49,002 nucleotides of DNA. Source: Bacteroidota bacterium (GTDB taxonomy: Bacteria > Bacteroidota > Bacteroidia > Chitinophagales > Saprospiraceae). Shown here piece by piece: positions 1 through 9,600 of this stretch. Position 1 is the first letter of the stretch. Each line of letters begins with the position of its first letter. Under the pieces are notes generated by a model that saw only the letters and a program-made list of their open reading frames with translations, ran no database searches and was not told where the DNA came from. Position numbers and translations under genes: made by a program. The stretch lies in the NCBI GenBank assembly GCA_963169455.1, contig CAUJDW010000012.1, forward strand, positions 1 to 49,002. Direction: 5' to 3'.

Positions 1-216
1 ATCCGCATAAGCTCTCTTTTAAGTAGTGCTTACCTTTCTCTGCATCAGTGTCAATGAACTTTTTGGCCCCGCTTCTTACTGCAGCGCCTGATTGCGCCTA
101 AAGCACCCCGGTTAGCCTCGCACGCTCGTGCAGCCCCCAGGGCCCCAGGCCCTATCTTTACCCTCCTTCAAGGGCTTTTGTCAAACTCTTCCCCCCGCTC
201 AGCCGCAAAGGGATTG
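1..216 (-). promoter_or_regulatory. Probable rRNA-operon leader, transcribed leftward
   Basis: This stretch has no convincing reading frame. Read on the minus strand it is the GC-rich transcript segment downstream of two strong tandem promoters. Near its end it contains AAAGTTCATTGACA (complement of roughly 69-56). A GTTC(A/T)TTGACA box is a familiar element of rRNA leaders and spacers in Bacteroidota. The rRNA gene itself is not in the window, and I cannot tell whether 16S or 23S would come first to the left. The identification rests on promoter strength, lack of coding and this box. A leader of another highly expressed transcript is the alternative. Confidence 0.5.
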
Positions 217-246
217 CAAAGATAACCTTTCCTTAACTCCCTGCAA
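217..246 (-). promoter_or_regulatory. Strong leftward promoter P1 (TTG-N19-TATCTTTG)
   Basis: On the minus strand TTTTG (core TTG at 246-244) is followed after exactly 19 bases by TATCTTTG (224-217). This matches the Bacteroidota primary sigma consensus TTG/19/TAnnTTTG. The -7 element continues as GCAATCCC, a start-site sequence like that of rRNA promoters in this phylum. An A/T-rich stretch (A-run and AAAATTTT) lies just upstream, as an UP-like element would. It would drive the leader at 1-216. Confidence 0.7.
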
Positions 247-346
247 AATTTTCCAGCCCATTTTTTTAACCTCCACAACTCGCCAACCACCGCTGAAAAA
301 CCATCCCTCCCCTCTTCTCCAAACCGCCTTCCTTTAAAAGCGGATG

Positions 347-377
347 CAAAAGTAAGGGGTGATTCTCATTTGTACAA
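347..377 (-). promoter_or_regulatory. Second leftward promoter P2 (TTG-N20-TACTTTTG)
   Basis: TTG at 377-375 (minus strand) and TACTTTTG at 354-347 are separated by 20 bases, one more than consensus. It stands about 130 bases upstream of P1 and points the same way, so the leader appears to have tandem promoters, as rRNA operons often do. Confidence 0.5.
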
Positions 378-664
378 GGCCTGTGCGAAAATTTTTCGCC
401 GGCCTGTTTTCACACGGCCCGGCCTTTTTTTGCCTGTGGCGCGAAGCGCGGTTTTGAAACCCGTTGGCATCAACCTGGCTACAAAAGAAATTTTGCAGCG
501 CCACAAAAAAACACCTGAAAATTTTTTTCTTTCTATCGCTGAGGGTGAGTGCTGATGCTTTCTTCCCAATGCATCTTAAGTAACAAGAGCAGCCGAAAAA
601 AGGTTTCCCTTTAAAAGGGCTTTTTTAGGGTTCACAGAGCCGGAACCTGCCTCGCTGCCGGGCA
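378..664. other. Gene-free region between the leftward promoters and ygiQ
   Basis: No credible gene is seen here. Short open frames on both strands lack start signals and family resemblance. The region holds A/T runs, a few short inverted repeats and the terminator-like hairpin at 596-626. Confidence 0.5.
596..626 (-). terminator. Hairpin terminator after ygiQ
   Basis: CCCTTT and AAAGGG form a core stem, and outside it an A-run plus G pairs with C plus a T-run. The structure is nearly symmetrical, so it can end transcription in either direction. It lies 38 bases past the ygiQ stop codon and separates that gene from the rRNA-type promoters. Confidence 0.5.
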
Positions 665-2587
665 TTATCTTCTCTTTTTGTGCACCCGGCCTTTCGCAGA
701 GGAAAGCGGTTGCTGTTGCCGCGCTTTGATGATTTCCCGCTTGTTGTGCTTCTTTTTATCATCGACCAGCTTTTCGATCAGGTCTTCCCTGCCGATGCTT
801 TTCAATTTGTCGCGTATGAGCTGGTGGTTTTCGCGCTTATACCAGAAGAAAAAGAGGTGCTGCTGCTGTTTCTCCTTTTTGGATTTGGCCGTATACACCG
901 GTTTGAGGGTGTAGGGATGGACTCCGGAATAATAGATGACGGTAGCGACGGTCATCGGTGTGGGTGTAAAATCCTGCACCTGTTCCAGTTTGAAGCCCAT
1001 GTCCTTGGTTTCTGCCGCCAGATTGGCCATATCTTCCATCTGAGAGCCGGGGTGGCTGGAGATGAAGTATGGGATCAGTGGCTGGTTGAGGCCATGTTTT
1101 TTATTGATCCGGTCATAGCGCTTTTTGAACTCGTGAAAATACCTGAAGGAAGGCTTGCGCATGACCCTCAGGGTAGCGTCGGAAGTATGCTCGGGGGCCA
1201 CCTTGAGGCGGCCGCAGACGTGGCGGGTAACCAGTTGCTCCATGTACTCCTCCAGGCTGCCGTCGTTGTGTTTGTTGTAGCTGTCCACCAGCAGGTCGTA
1301 GCGGATGCCGCTGCCGACGTAAGCCCTTTTCACTTTGGGGTGTTCATCCACCTTCCTGTACAGTTCGGTCATGGGCTTGTGGCTGGTGTCCAGGTTGTTG
1401 CACACCACAGGATGGATGCAGGAGGGGCTCACGCAGCGGTCGCATATCTCCTGCACTTTTCCTTTCATGCGGTACATATTGGCGGAAGGGCCGCCCAGGT
1501 CGCTGATATAACCTTTGAAATCCGGCATCTGCGTCACGATGTCGACCTCTTTCAGTATTGATTCTTCGGACCTGCTGGCGATGAACTTTCCCTGGTGGGC
1601 GGAAATGGTGCAGAAGCTGCATCCTCCGAAACAGCCCCTGTGCATATTAACGGAGAAACGGATCATTTCGTAGGCCGGAGGAGAGCCCCGTTTTTTGTAC
1701 CTGGGGTGCGGCATGCGGGTATAGGGCAAGTCGAAAGACCGGTCGATCTGCTCTTCCGTCATCGGGGGGTAAGGCGGGTTGACAATGAGCACATTTTCCC
1801 CCACCTGCTGGAGTATGCGCCGGGCCTGCACCTTGTTGGATTCCTGTTCGATGTGTTTGAAATTGGCCGCATAGGCGAGTTTGTCGCGCAGGCAGCGCTC
1901 GTGGGAATGGAGCCAGATATCCTCCCAGTTTTTATTTCTGGGCGGCCCCTCCATTTGTGTCCGCAGGATGGCTGTCTGGGGTACGGTATCGATCGCCCCG
2001 AAGGGCACGCCTTTATTCAACAGCCGGATTATTTCCCGCAGGGGCAGCTCGCCCATGCCATAAACCAGCATATCGGCGCCGCTCATCTCCAGGATGGAGG
2101 GGAACAGCTTGTCGGCCCAGTAATCGTAATGGGTGACCCGGCGCAGGGAAGCCTCGATACCGCCGATCAGCACCGGGACGTCGGGGAAGAGCTGTTTAAG
2201 AATCTTTGTGTAAACCGTGGTGGCGTAATCCGGCCGGAAGCCGGCAGCGCCGCCAGGGGTATAGGCGTCTGTCGAGCGGCGGCGCCGGGCAGCCGTATAA
2301 TGGTTGACCATGGAGTCCATGCAGCCGGAGGTAACGCCGAAGAACAGGCGCGGCGGCCCCAGCTTTTTGAAGTCGCGCAGGTCGTCCTGCCAGTTTGGCT
2401 GGGGCACGATGGCCACGCGCAATCCCTCATCCTCCAGAATGCGGCCGATGACCGCCGTGCCGAAAGCGGGGTGGTCGACATAAGCGTCGCCCGAAACCAG
2501 GATTACATCCAGTTCCTCCCAGCCTCTCATTTCCACCTCCTCGCGGGTGATCGGGAGCCATTCGGTAACAGGGCGGCCGTCAAACAT
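665..2587 (-). CDS. YgiQ family radical SAM protein
   Basis: A 640-residue protein of the UPF0313/YgiQ radical SAM family. The function of the family is not settled. The cluster-binding triad CxxxCxxC is seen in HRGCFGGCSFC (Cys 319, 323 and 326), preceded by an N-terminal domain with VLIGGIEASLRR, typical of B12-binding-like YgiQ proteins. The C-terminus is lysine- and arginine-rich. The start was set at the ATG at 2587, giving MFDGRPVTEWLP, because a longer frame reaching 2641 would place the -7 promoter element inside the coding region. It follows the carotenoid genes on the same strand but has its own promoter and terminator, so it is probably monocistronic. Confidence 0.9.
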   Translation of the reverse strand: MFDGRPVTEWLPITREEVEMRGWEELDVILVSGDAYVDHPAFGTAVIGRILEDEGLRVAIVPQPNWQDDLRDFKKLGPPRLFFGVTSGCMDSMVNHYTAARRRRSTDAYTPGGAAGFRPDYATTVYTKILKQLFPDVPVLIGGIEASLRRVTHYDYWADKLFPSILEMSGADMLVYGMGELPLREIIRLLNKGVPFGAIDTVPQTAILRTQMEGPPRNKNWEDIWLHSHERCLRDKLAYAANFKHIEQESNKVQARRILQQVGENVLIVNPPYPPMTEEQIDRSFDLPYTRMPHPRYKKRGSPPAYEMIRFSVNMHRGCFGGCSFCTISAHQGKFIASRSEESILKEVDIVTQMPDFKGYISDLGGPSANMYRMKGKVQEICDRCVSPSCIHPVVCNNLDTSHKPMTELYRKVDEHPKVKRAYVGSGIRYDLLVDSYNKHNDGSLEEYMEQLVTRHVCGRLKVAPEHTSDATLRVMRKPSFRYFHEFKKRYDRINKKHGLNQPLIPYFISSHPGSQMEDMANLAAETKDMGFKLEQVQDFTPTPMTVATVIYYSGVHPYTLKPVYTAKSKKEKQQQHLFFFWYKRENHQLIRDKLKSIGREDLIEKLVDDKKKHNKREIIKARQQQPLSSAKGRVHKKRR

Positions 2588-2614
2588 GCGCTTTTTATTT
2601 AGTGATGGTAAGGG

Positions 2615-2622
2615 CAAAATTA
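2615..2622 (-). promoter_or_regulatory. -7 element (TAATTTTG) of ygiQ
   Basis: TAATTTTGC on the minus strand fits TAnnTTTG and lies 27 bases upstream of the chosen ATG. A TTTG stands 16 bases further upstream, a shorter spacing than the usual 19. The element supports the shorter start for ygiQ. Confidence 0.5.
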
Positions 2623-2665
2623 CGGGAAAAAAACGATACAAACGAGCAATGCCTCAGGATTGCGG

Positions 2666-3544
2666 CTACGCCCGCCGCCGCCGCCGAAACCTTTCGAACA
2701 GCGTCACCACTCCAAAAACCAGGAGGAAGCCGTACACAGCATCATCGAGGGGGACGGAAGTGATCCGGATGCCGAGGTATTCATCGGGGTTGTAGAGCAC
2801 GACGGGTTCTCTGGTGTAGCCGCCGGTCAGCACCCCGTTGACCAGCAGAAAGGGGATCAGGCTCAGCAGGTAGGCCATATAAAAACGGCTGCGGTAGCTT
2901 CCGTCCAGGAAGAGGTAGTGAAACAGGAGGAAAAAGCCTGCGAGCAGGAAAGTGGTGCTGGTGTACAGGCGCCCCCAGAAGAGGAAGCCGGTGAGCAGGA
3001 AGACGGCCGCCAGGCCGATCGTAAGCGGTTTTTCGGCGGGCGCCAGCCAGTCCTTCTTCACATAAAAGTTGAGGCATTCGTAAATAAATACGCAGGCGAA
3101 GGGAACGGTAAAGAAGAAAAGCCACTCCTCCACAGGCAGATGGAGCAGGGTGATACCGGCAAAATAGGCATGGTTGAAACCCCAAACACCACTGGCGGTA
3201 AAAAACACATCCCACAGAATGAAGATGGCGCCGACGATGAGAATGGCAGGGAGCAGGTGTTTCCACTTTTTGTAAAAATGGACGTTGCTGTCGAAACTGA
3301 GGGCGAAAACCGGGACGAAGGTGAAAATATGCAGGTAAAAATACGCCCAGCGGGTTTCCAGCCAGGATATCTGCCCGGCTTTGGGCACCTGGAGCAGGAG
3401 GTTGCCGGCAGCAACCTGGCCGCCCAGCCATTGTGCGCCTACCAGCAGCAAAGCCAATGCCGCCAGAGCGATCATCCACACCCTCCGGCCGGATTTTGGG
3501 CCCGGCTCTTTACCCTGCAAAACGTTCTGCTTCATTCCATTCAA
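2666..3544 (-). CDS. crtYcd: Lycopene cyclase, fused CrtYcd type
   Basis: A 292-residue polytopic membrane protein with two lycopene-cyclase domains in tandem, the fused form of the CrtYc/CrtYd heterodimer. Domain one has WDVFFTASGVWGFN (111-124) and LPVEEWLFF (136-144). Domain two ends with SVPLDDAVYGF (263-273). The PxEE and PLDD signatures mark the paired acidic residues thought to catalyse cyclisation. The enzyme would convert lycopene to a cyclic carotene in the membrane. It is the third gene of a leftward cluster with crtI and crtB, 68 bases after crtB; that gap is rich in GC palindromes. M1 or M4 could be the start. No hydroxylase or ketolase gene is seen nearby. Confidence 0.88.
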   Translation of the reverse strand: MNGMKQNVLQGKEPGPKSGRRVWMIALAALALLLVGAQWLGGQVAAGNLLLQVPKAGQISWLETRWAYFYLHIFTFVPVFALSFDSNVHFYKKWKHLLPAILIVGAIFILWDVFFTASGVWGFNHAYFAGITLLHLPVEEWLFFFTVPFACVFIYECLNFYVKKDWLAPAEKPLTIGLAAVFLLTGFLFWGRLYTSTTFLLAGFFLLFHYLFLDGSYRSRFYMAYLLSLIPFLLVNGVLTGGYTREPVVLYNPDEYLGIRITSVPLDDAVYGFLLVFGVVTLFERFRRRRRA

Positions 3545-3612
3545 TTTGACCGCAGGCTCGTCGAAACCCCGCCGCCTGGCGCCGGAAGGCGGAAGCCGGC
3601 CCGCGCGGGCAA

Positions 3613-4449
3613 TTACAACATGTTCAGGCTATTGCGCAGTGCAGAACTGAACAGCAGATAAACCTTTCTGCTGTTGGGCACCCGTATCCTTTCCTCCGCC
3701 ACCCGGCTGGCCGGGGCGCTTTTGATTTTCTGAAAGAGGTTGAGGTAGTAGATATAAGCCAGGTAAACCCCCAGGCGGGCGCCTTTTGGCAACTGAACGA
3801 TGCCTTTATAGGCGTCGTCGAAATCCTTTTTGATATCCGCTTCGATAGCGAGTTTATCGTCGTTGGTAAAACGCGTGAAGTCTATGCCGGGGAAATACAC
3901 CCGCCCGCGCTCGTCGAAGTCGCTCTTCATGTCGCGCAGGAAATTGATCTTCTGGAAAGCCGAACCCAGGCTTTGCGCCGGGGCTTTAAGGCGCCGGTAC
4001 AAAGCTTCATCGCCTTCGCAGAACACGTGCAGGCACATGAGCCCGACTACTTCGGCGGAACCATATATATATTGTTTGTAGAGGCTGTCGTGATAGCGGC
4101 TGTGGTGCAGGTCCATCTCCATACTGTCCAGGAAGGCGTCGATCAGCTCCATGTCGATCCGGTAGCGGCGCACCGTTTCCTGGAAGGCGTGCAGCACGGG
4201 GTTCAGGCTGACGCCCTCTTCAATGGCGCGATAAGTGTCTTCGCGGAATCGCTGCAGCAGGTTTCCCTTGTTGCAGTTGTGGAAGGTGTCCACGATCTCA
4301 TCGGCAAAGCGCACGAAGCCGTAGATGGCATAGACCGGCCCGCGGAAACGGGGGTCAAACACCCTGATCCCCATGGAGAAGGAGGTGCTGTAGCGCCTGG
4401 TAATGAGCTGGCTGCACTCTTCACATACCTTGTTATACAGTTCCATCAT
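3613..4449 (-). CDS. crtB: Phytoene synthase
   Basis: A 278-residue squalene/phytoene synthase that should join two geranylgeranyl diphosphates into phytoene. Both aspartate-rich motifs that hold the Mg-diphosphate are present: DEIVD (50-54) and DMKSD (173-177), the latter within NFLRDMKSDFDERGRVYFP. Length is normal for the family. The gene begins 11 bases after the crtI stop, so translation is probably coupled. There are two consecutive ATG codons at the start (4449 and 4446), and either could be used. Confidence 0.93.
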   Translation of the reverse strand: MMELYNKVCEECSQLITRRYSTSFSMGIRVFDPRFRGPVYAIYGFVRFADEIVDTFHNCNKGNLLQRFREDTYRAIEEGVSLNPVLHAFQETVRRYRIDMELIDAFLDSMEMDLHHSRYHDSLYKQYIYGSAEVVGLMCLHVFCEGDEALYRRLKAPAQSLGSAFQKINFLRDMKSDFDERGRVYFPGIDFTRFTNDDKLAIEADIKKDFDDAYKGIVQLPKGARLGVYLAYIYYLNLFQKIKSAPASRVAEERIRVPNSRKVYLLFSSALRNSLNML

Positions 4450-4460
4450 GGCGTTAACGG

Positions 4461-5963
4461 TTAATTTTGCTTGCGATTCGGGCCTGGCCCGGGTTTAATG
4501 GCTTTGAATATTTCTTCGGCTACGACCTGTCCGGAGATGAGCGAAGGGGGAACACCGGGGCCCGGCGTCGTCAGTTGGCCGGTATAAAACAGGTTGCTTA
4601 CCTTTTTGCTTCTGAGTTTGGGCTTGAGAAAGGCCGTTTGCATCAGGGTGTTGGCCAGCCCGTAGGCATTGCCTTTGTAAGCGTGGTACTCCTTTTCAAA
4701 ATCGGCATGGGCGAAAGAGCGCTTGAACACCACATGCTCCCTGATCGCCTGCCCGGTGAGCCTTTCCATGCGCTCCATGACGATGTCGTAGTATTTTTCC
4801 CTCCGGGCTTCGCCGTCTTCCAAACCGGGGGCCAGGGGAATGAGCACGAAGAGATTCTCCCGGCCTTCCGGCGCCACCGAAGGGTCGGTTACAGAGGGGG
4901 CGCAGACGTAGAAAAGGGGTTCCGAAGGCCAGCGGGGCTGGTCATATATCTCTACAGCATGCCGGCTGAAGTCGGCGTCGAAGAAGAGGTTGTGGTGGTG
5001 CAGGCCCTCCAGCTTTTTGTCGAGCCCCAGGTAAAACAGCAGTGAGGATGGGGCCATGGTGCGCTTGTCCCAGTATCTTTCCGAATAAGTGCGGTGCTCC
5101 CTGGCGAGCAGGTGCTGTTCGACGTGGTGGTAGTCGGCGCCGCCCACCACAATGTCGGCTTCGTATTCGGCGTCCTGGGTAATCACTTTGGTGGCATGCC
5201 CGTTGGGCACATATACCTGTTTGACTTCCTGGTTGAGCAGTATCTTCACGCCCAGCTCTTCGGCCAGGCTCACCATGGCTTCCACGATCTTGTACATGCC
5301 GCCCATGGGGTACCAGGTGCCGAGCGCCATGTCGGCATAATTCATCAGGCTGTACAGGGCGGGGGTGTTTTCGGGAGTGGCCCCGAGGAAAAGCACGGGG
5401 AATTCGAGCAGTTGAATGAGCTGTTCATTCCTGAAAAGCTTTCGCACGTGGCGGGCCATGGAAGTAAACATCTGGAGCCGGAACAGGCTTGCGGCCAGGC
5501 GCAGGTCGGCAAATTCGAGGATCGAATGGCCCGGTTTGCGCACGAAGTCGGCCATTCCGGCCTGGTACTTATACTCGGCCTCCGCCAGAAATTTTTTCAG
5601 GTTCCTGCTGCTGCCCGGCTCATAGCGCTCGAACATGGCATAGAGTTCCTCCATGCCGGCGGGGACTTCCATGACATCGCCTTTGCCGAAAAAAATGCTG
5701 TAGGAGGGGTCGAGCCGGGCCAGTTCATAATAATCGGAGGGCTTTTTGCCAAAGCGGGCGAAATACTGCTCGAATACATCGGGCATCCAGTACCAGCTGG
5801 GCCCCATGTCGAACATAAAACCTTCGGCCTCGAACTTGCGGGCGCGTCCGCCGGGCAGGCTGTTTTTCTCCAGCACAGTGACCTCATACCCCTTCTGCGC
5901 AAGGCTGGATGCGGCGGACAAACCGGCAAAACCGGAACCAATTACGATGACTTTCTTTGCCAA
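4461..5963 (-). CDS. crtI: Phytoene desaturase (CrtI-type)
   Basis: A 500-residue FAD-dependent carotenoid desaturase that converts phytoene to lycopene. The N-terminus is a Rossmann FAD site, KKVIVIGSGFAGLSAA, and the C-terminus has the CrtI signature TGQLTTPGPGVPPSLISG. No ATG is available near the Rossmann motif. The TTG at 5963 gives MAKKVIVIGSGF, the normal family N-terminus. Another TTG 39 bases upstream (6002) would add 13 residues without family support. It is the first gene of the crtI-crtB-crtYcd run. I see no clear TAnnTTTG element in the 95 bases between it and the rhodanese gene, so it may be read from the upstream gene or use a weak promoter. Confidence 0.92.
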   Translation of the reverse strand: MAKKVIVIGSGFAGLSAASSLAQKGYEVTVLEKNSLPGGRARKFEAEGFMFDMGPSWYWMPDVFEQYFARFGKKPSDYYELARLDPSYSIFFGKGDVMEVPAGMEELYAMFERYEPGSSRNLKKFLAEAEYKYQAGMADFVRKPGHSILEFADLRLAASLFRLQMFTSMARHVRKLFRNEQLIQLLEFPVLFLGATPENTPALYSLMNYADMALGTWYPMGGMYKIVEAMVSLAEELGVKILLNQEVKQVYVPNGHATKVITQDAEYEADIVVGGADYHHVEQHLLAREHRTYSERYWDKRTMAPSSLLFYLGLDKKLEGLHHHNLFFDADFSRHAVEIYDQPRWPSEPLFYVCAPSVTDPSVAPEGRENLFVLIPLAPGLEDGEARREKYYDIVMERMERLTGQAIREHVVFKRSFAHADFEKEYHAYKGNAYGLANTLMQTAFLKPKLRSKKVSNLFYTGQLTTPGPGVPPSLISGQVVAEEIFKAIKPGPGPNRKQN

Positions 5964-6097
5964 GGCTGCTGTTGATTTGATGAAACAGTGAATCAACAGC
6001 AAGCCGGAATTTTTGTTTAAGATTTTTTTTGCGTGCTGCGGCAGAAGTTAAACAGAAATGCAAACGCCCCCTTGAACCTTTCTCCTTAAAGCCCACC

Positions 6098-6508
6098 TTA
6101 CTGGGGCCAGGCCAGGAAGCCGCCCTGCAGGTCGTAGACCTCCCGAAATCCCAGCTCGGCCATTTTTCGGGCAGCCTTTTCGCTGCGTTTGCCGGTCCGG
6201 CAGTACAGCATGACGGGCTGGTTTTTGTCGAGTTGTTTCTCGAGCTGCTGCGCGAAATCAGCGCTATAGAAATCGATGTTCCTGGCGCCTTTGATATGGC
6301 CGTCGGAAAATTCCTTTGGCGTACGCACATCTACGAGCTGGATCCCGGGATTTCCGAGAAGCTTGGCTTCGTAGGCATCCACCGGCAGCACTTCGCTGAC
6401 GACATCCGCGCCGGCCTCTCCGCTGCCCGTTTGCTTAACAGCTTCCTGCTGGCAGGCGGCGAAAGAAGAGGTAAAAACAACAAGGAGTAATACCAGTATT
6501 TGTCTCAT
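6098..6508 (-). CDS. Rhodanese-domain lipoprotein
   Basis: A 136-residue exported lipoprotein with one rhodanese domain. The signal peptide ends in SFAAC, so Cys 19 would carry the lipid. The domain shows LVDVRTPKEFSDGHIKGARNI and the active loop CRTGKRS, whose cysteine would hold a persulfide. Such single-domain proteins move sulfane sulfur, but the substrate is unknown. It lies directly upstream of crtI on the same strand with 134 bases between the coding regions; a functional link to carotenoids is not implied by the sequence. Confidence 0.88.
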   Translation of the reverse strand: MRQILVLLLVVFTSSFAACQQEAVKQTGSGEAGADVVSEVLPVDAYEAKLLGNPGIQLVDVRTPKEFSDGHIKGARNIDFYSADFAQQLEKQLDKNQPVMLYCRTGKRSEKAARKMAELGFREVYDLQGGFLAWPQ

Positions 6509-6528
6509 TTAATCCGTTTTTTTACGTG

Positions 6529-6536
6529 CAAATATA
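6529..6536 (-). promoter_or_regulatory. -7 element (TATATTTG) of the rhodanese gene
   Basis: TATATTTGC on the minus strand fits TAnnTTTG and ends 20 bases before the ATG. No good TTG is found 19 bases upstream of it, so the promoter may be weak or activator-dependent. Confidence 0.5.
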
Positions 6537-6624
6537 AATGAATTCAGGCGGAGAAGACTGTGCGCTTCATCACTTAAACTATACATGGGCAAAACTGTTT
6601 CCAAAAACGTATCCGAACAAGCAT

Positions 6625-6632
6625 TATCTTTA
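6625..6632 (+). promoter_or_regulatory. Possible -7 element (TATCTTTA) of mfd
   Basis: TATCTTTA differs from TAnnTTTG only in the last base and lies just 5 bases before the GTG start. Such a short leader would mean an almost leaderless transcript. No matching -33 was found. Confidence 0.3.
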
Positions 6633-6637
6633 CATCC

Positions 6638-9600
6638 GTGAACAACAATCTTGAACGGCTCCTGGAGCTGTACCGCGATGAAGCGCGCACCCGGCGCATC
6701 GCGCAGGCCATACAATCCGAAACGCCCGCCCGTTTACAACTCACCGGAATGGCAGGCGCACAGGAGTCCTTTGTCCTGGCCGGGGTATACCTCGCCGCCC
6801 CGCAAAGCCACCTCTTCATAGCCAACGACAAGGAGGAAGCGGCATACATCCAGAACAACCTCGCCCACCTGCTCGGCACAAAACCCGTCCGCTTTTTCCC
6901 CGATTCCTTTAAACGGCCCATGTATTTTGAAGAGCTGAACAGCAACAACGCCCTGCTCCGTACCGAAACGGTCAGCCAGCTCATCAGCGCTCCGGGCTCG
7001 GGTGAAATCGTAGTTAGCTATCCGGAGGCCCTTTTTGAAAAAGTCGTTTCCCCGGAAATACTGAACCAGCAGCGCATCAACATCAGCAAAGGCGAGCAAC
7101 TCGACATCGATTTCCTGGCTGAAGTGCTGGTGGAATACGGATTTTCGCGGGAAGACTTCGTCTATGAACCGGGCCAGTTTTCCGTCAGGGGCGGCATTGT
7201 CGATATTTTCTCCTTTGGCAACGAGTTCCCCTACCGCGTCGAATTGTTCGACGACGAGGTGGAAAGCATCCGGACATTCAACCCCACCACCCAGTTGTCC
7301 GTCCAGAACATCAGCCGGGTGACGATCATCCCCAATATAAACACCAAATTCACACAGGAGCAGAAAGTGTCGCTGCCGGGCATTCTGCCGGCCCGGACGG
7401 CAGTCTGGGTGAAGGACTTCCAGGTGTTGATCGACAAGCTGGCGCTCTGCTTCGAAAAGGCGGAGGCTTTTTCCCAATCCATCCGATTTCGGGAGGAAGA
7501 AGAACTCCGGGAAATTTTCCACAGCCGGGCCTTCATCCGCCCCCACGAAATTATCGAGGACATCGGGCAGTTCCCCGTTATTTGCCTGGCGGGCGGCGCC
7601 CAGCCCATTTCTTTTGATCAGAAGATCGTTTACGACAGCCTGCCCCAGCCCAGTTTCAACAAACAGTTCAACCTGCTGATCGACAATCTGAACGAAAACA
7701 CCCAAAAGGGGGCCGAAAACTACCTCTTTGCCGAAAACCCCAAACAGATCGAGCGTTTTTACGCCATTTTCGAAGACCTTAACGCCCACGTCCGGTTCCA
7801 CCCCATTCCGAATTCGATCAGCCAGGGTTTCATCGACAAGGCCCTGCGGGTGGCCTGTTACACCGACCACCAGATTTTCCAGCGGTTCCACCGCTACCGC
7901 CTTCGGCAGGGCTTCACCAAAGACCAGGCCATTTCCCTGCGCATGCTGCGCGAACTCCAGCCCGGCGACTTCGTCACCCACATCGACCACGGCGTCGGGC
8001 GCTACTCGGGCCTGGAAAAGATCGACATCAACGGGCACATCCAGGAATCGGTGCGCCTGATCTACAAGAACAACGACATCCTCTACGTCAGCATCAACTC
8101 GCTGCACAAGATTACCAAATACGTCGGGAAGGAAGGCACGGCGCCCAATCTGGACAAGCTCGGCTCCGAAGCCTGGAAAAACCTCAAAGCCCGCACCAAA
8201 AAGAAGGTCAAGGACATCGCCAGCGAGCTGATCAAGCTGTACGCCAAGCGAAAGGCCTCACAGGGCTTCGCTTTCCCCCCCGACAGCTACCTGCAGAACG
8301 AACTGGAGGCTTCTTTCATCTACGAAGACACCCCCGACCAGCTCAAGGCCACCAACGATGTGAAGGAGGATATGATGAAGGCCCACCCCATGGACCGCCT
8401 CATTTGCGGGGATGTCGGCTTCGGAAAAACGGAAGTGGCCGTGCGGGCGGCCTTCAAATCCATCGTCGGCGGCAAACAGGTTGCCGTTTTGGTGCCTACC
8501 ACCATTCTGGCCCTGCAGCATTACCGCACTTTCAGGGAAAGGCTGGAGGAATTCGGCGCCAGTGTCGATTACGTCAACCGCTTCCGCACCACGGCCCAGC
8601 GCAACCAGATTTTCAGAGAGCTGAAGGATGGGAAACTGGACGTCATCATCGGCACCCACGCCCTGCTCAACAAGCAGGCCGTTTTCAAAGACCTCGGGCT
8701 GCTCATCATCGATGAGGAACAGAAGTTCGGCGTGGCGGCCAAGGAGAAGCTGCGCAACCTCAAGGTCAATGTCGATACCCTGACCCTGACGGCAACCCCC
8801 ATCCCCCGCACCCTGCAATTCTCGCTGATGGCGGCGCGCGACCTGTCCATCATCCGTACGCCGCCGCCCAACCGGCAGCCCATCCATACGGAGGTGCGCA
8901 TCTTCAGCGAGGAGATCATCAAAGAGGCGGTGTACTACGAGGTGAACCGCGGCGGGCAGGTGTTTTTCGTACACAACCGGGTGAAAACCCTGCCTGATAT
9001 CGCTGCCATGGTGCGGCGCATGTGCCCCGACGTGGAAATCGCCGTGGCCCACGGGCAGATGGAATCCGACACCCTGGAAAAAACCCTGGTGAACTTCATC
9101 GACGGCAGGTACGATGTGCTGGTGTGCACCAACATCATCGAGACGGGCCTGGACATTCCCAACGCCAACACCATCATCATCAACAACGCCCACCAGTTCG
9201 GAATGAGCGACCTGCACCAGTTGCGGGGGCGGGTGGGGCGTTCCAACCAGAAGGCCTTCTGTTACCTGTTCAGCCCCCCCATGTCAGCCCTGACCACGGA
9301 AGCCCGCAAACGCCTCAAAACCCTGGAAGAGTTCTCCGACCTGGGCAGCGGCTTCAACATCGCCATGCGCGACCTCGACATCCGCGGGGCGGGCAACCTC
9401 CTGGGCGCCGAACAGAGCGGTTTTATCGCCGATATCGGTTATGAAACCTACCAGAAAATCCTGGAAGAGGCCATCCACGAACTCAAGGCGACCGAATTCA
9501 GGGATCTCTTTCAGGAGGAACTGGAGAAAAACCCGCTTTTCGTGCGCGACGTGCAGATCGACACCGACGTGGAGATGCTCATCCCCGACGAATACGTCAG

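Noticed and set aside
680-2602. Long open frames on the plus strand opposite ygiQ
   Set aside because: They mirror the ygiQ codons, have no family resemblance and no start signals; a common effect of GC-rich coding DNA.
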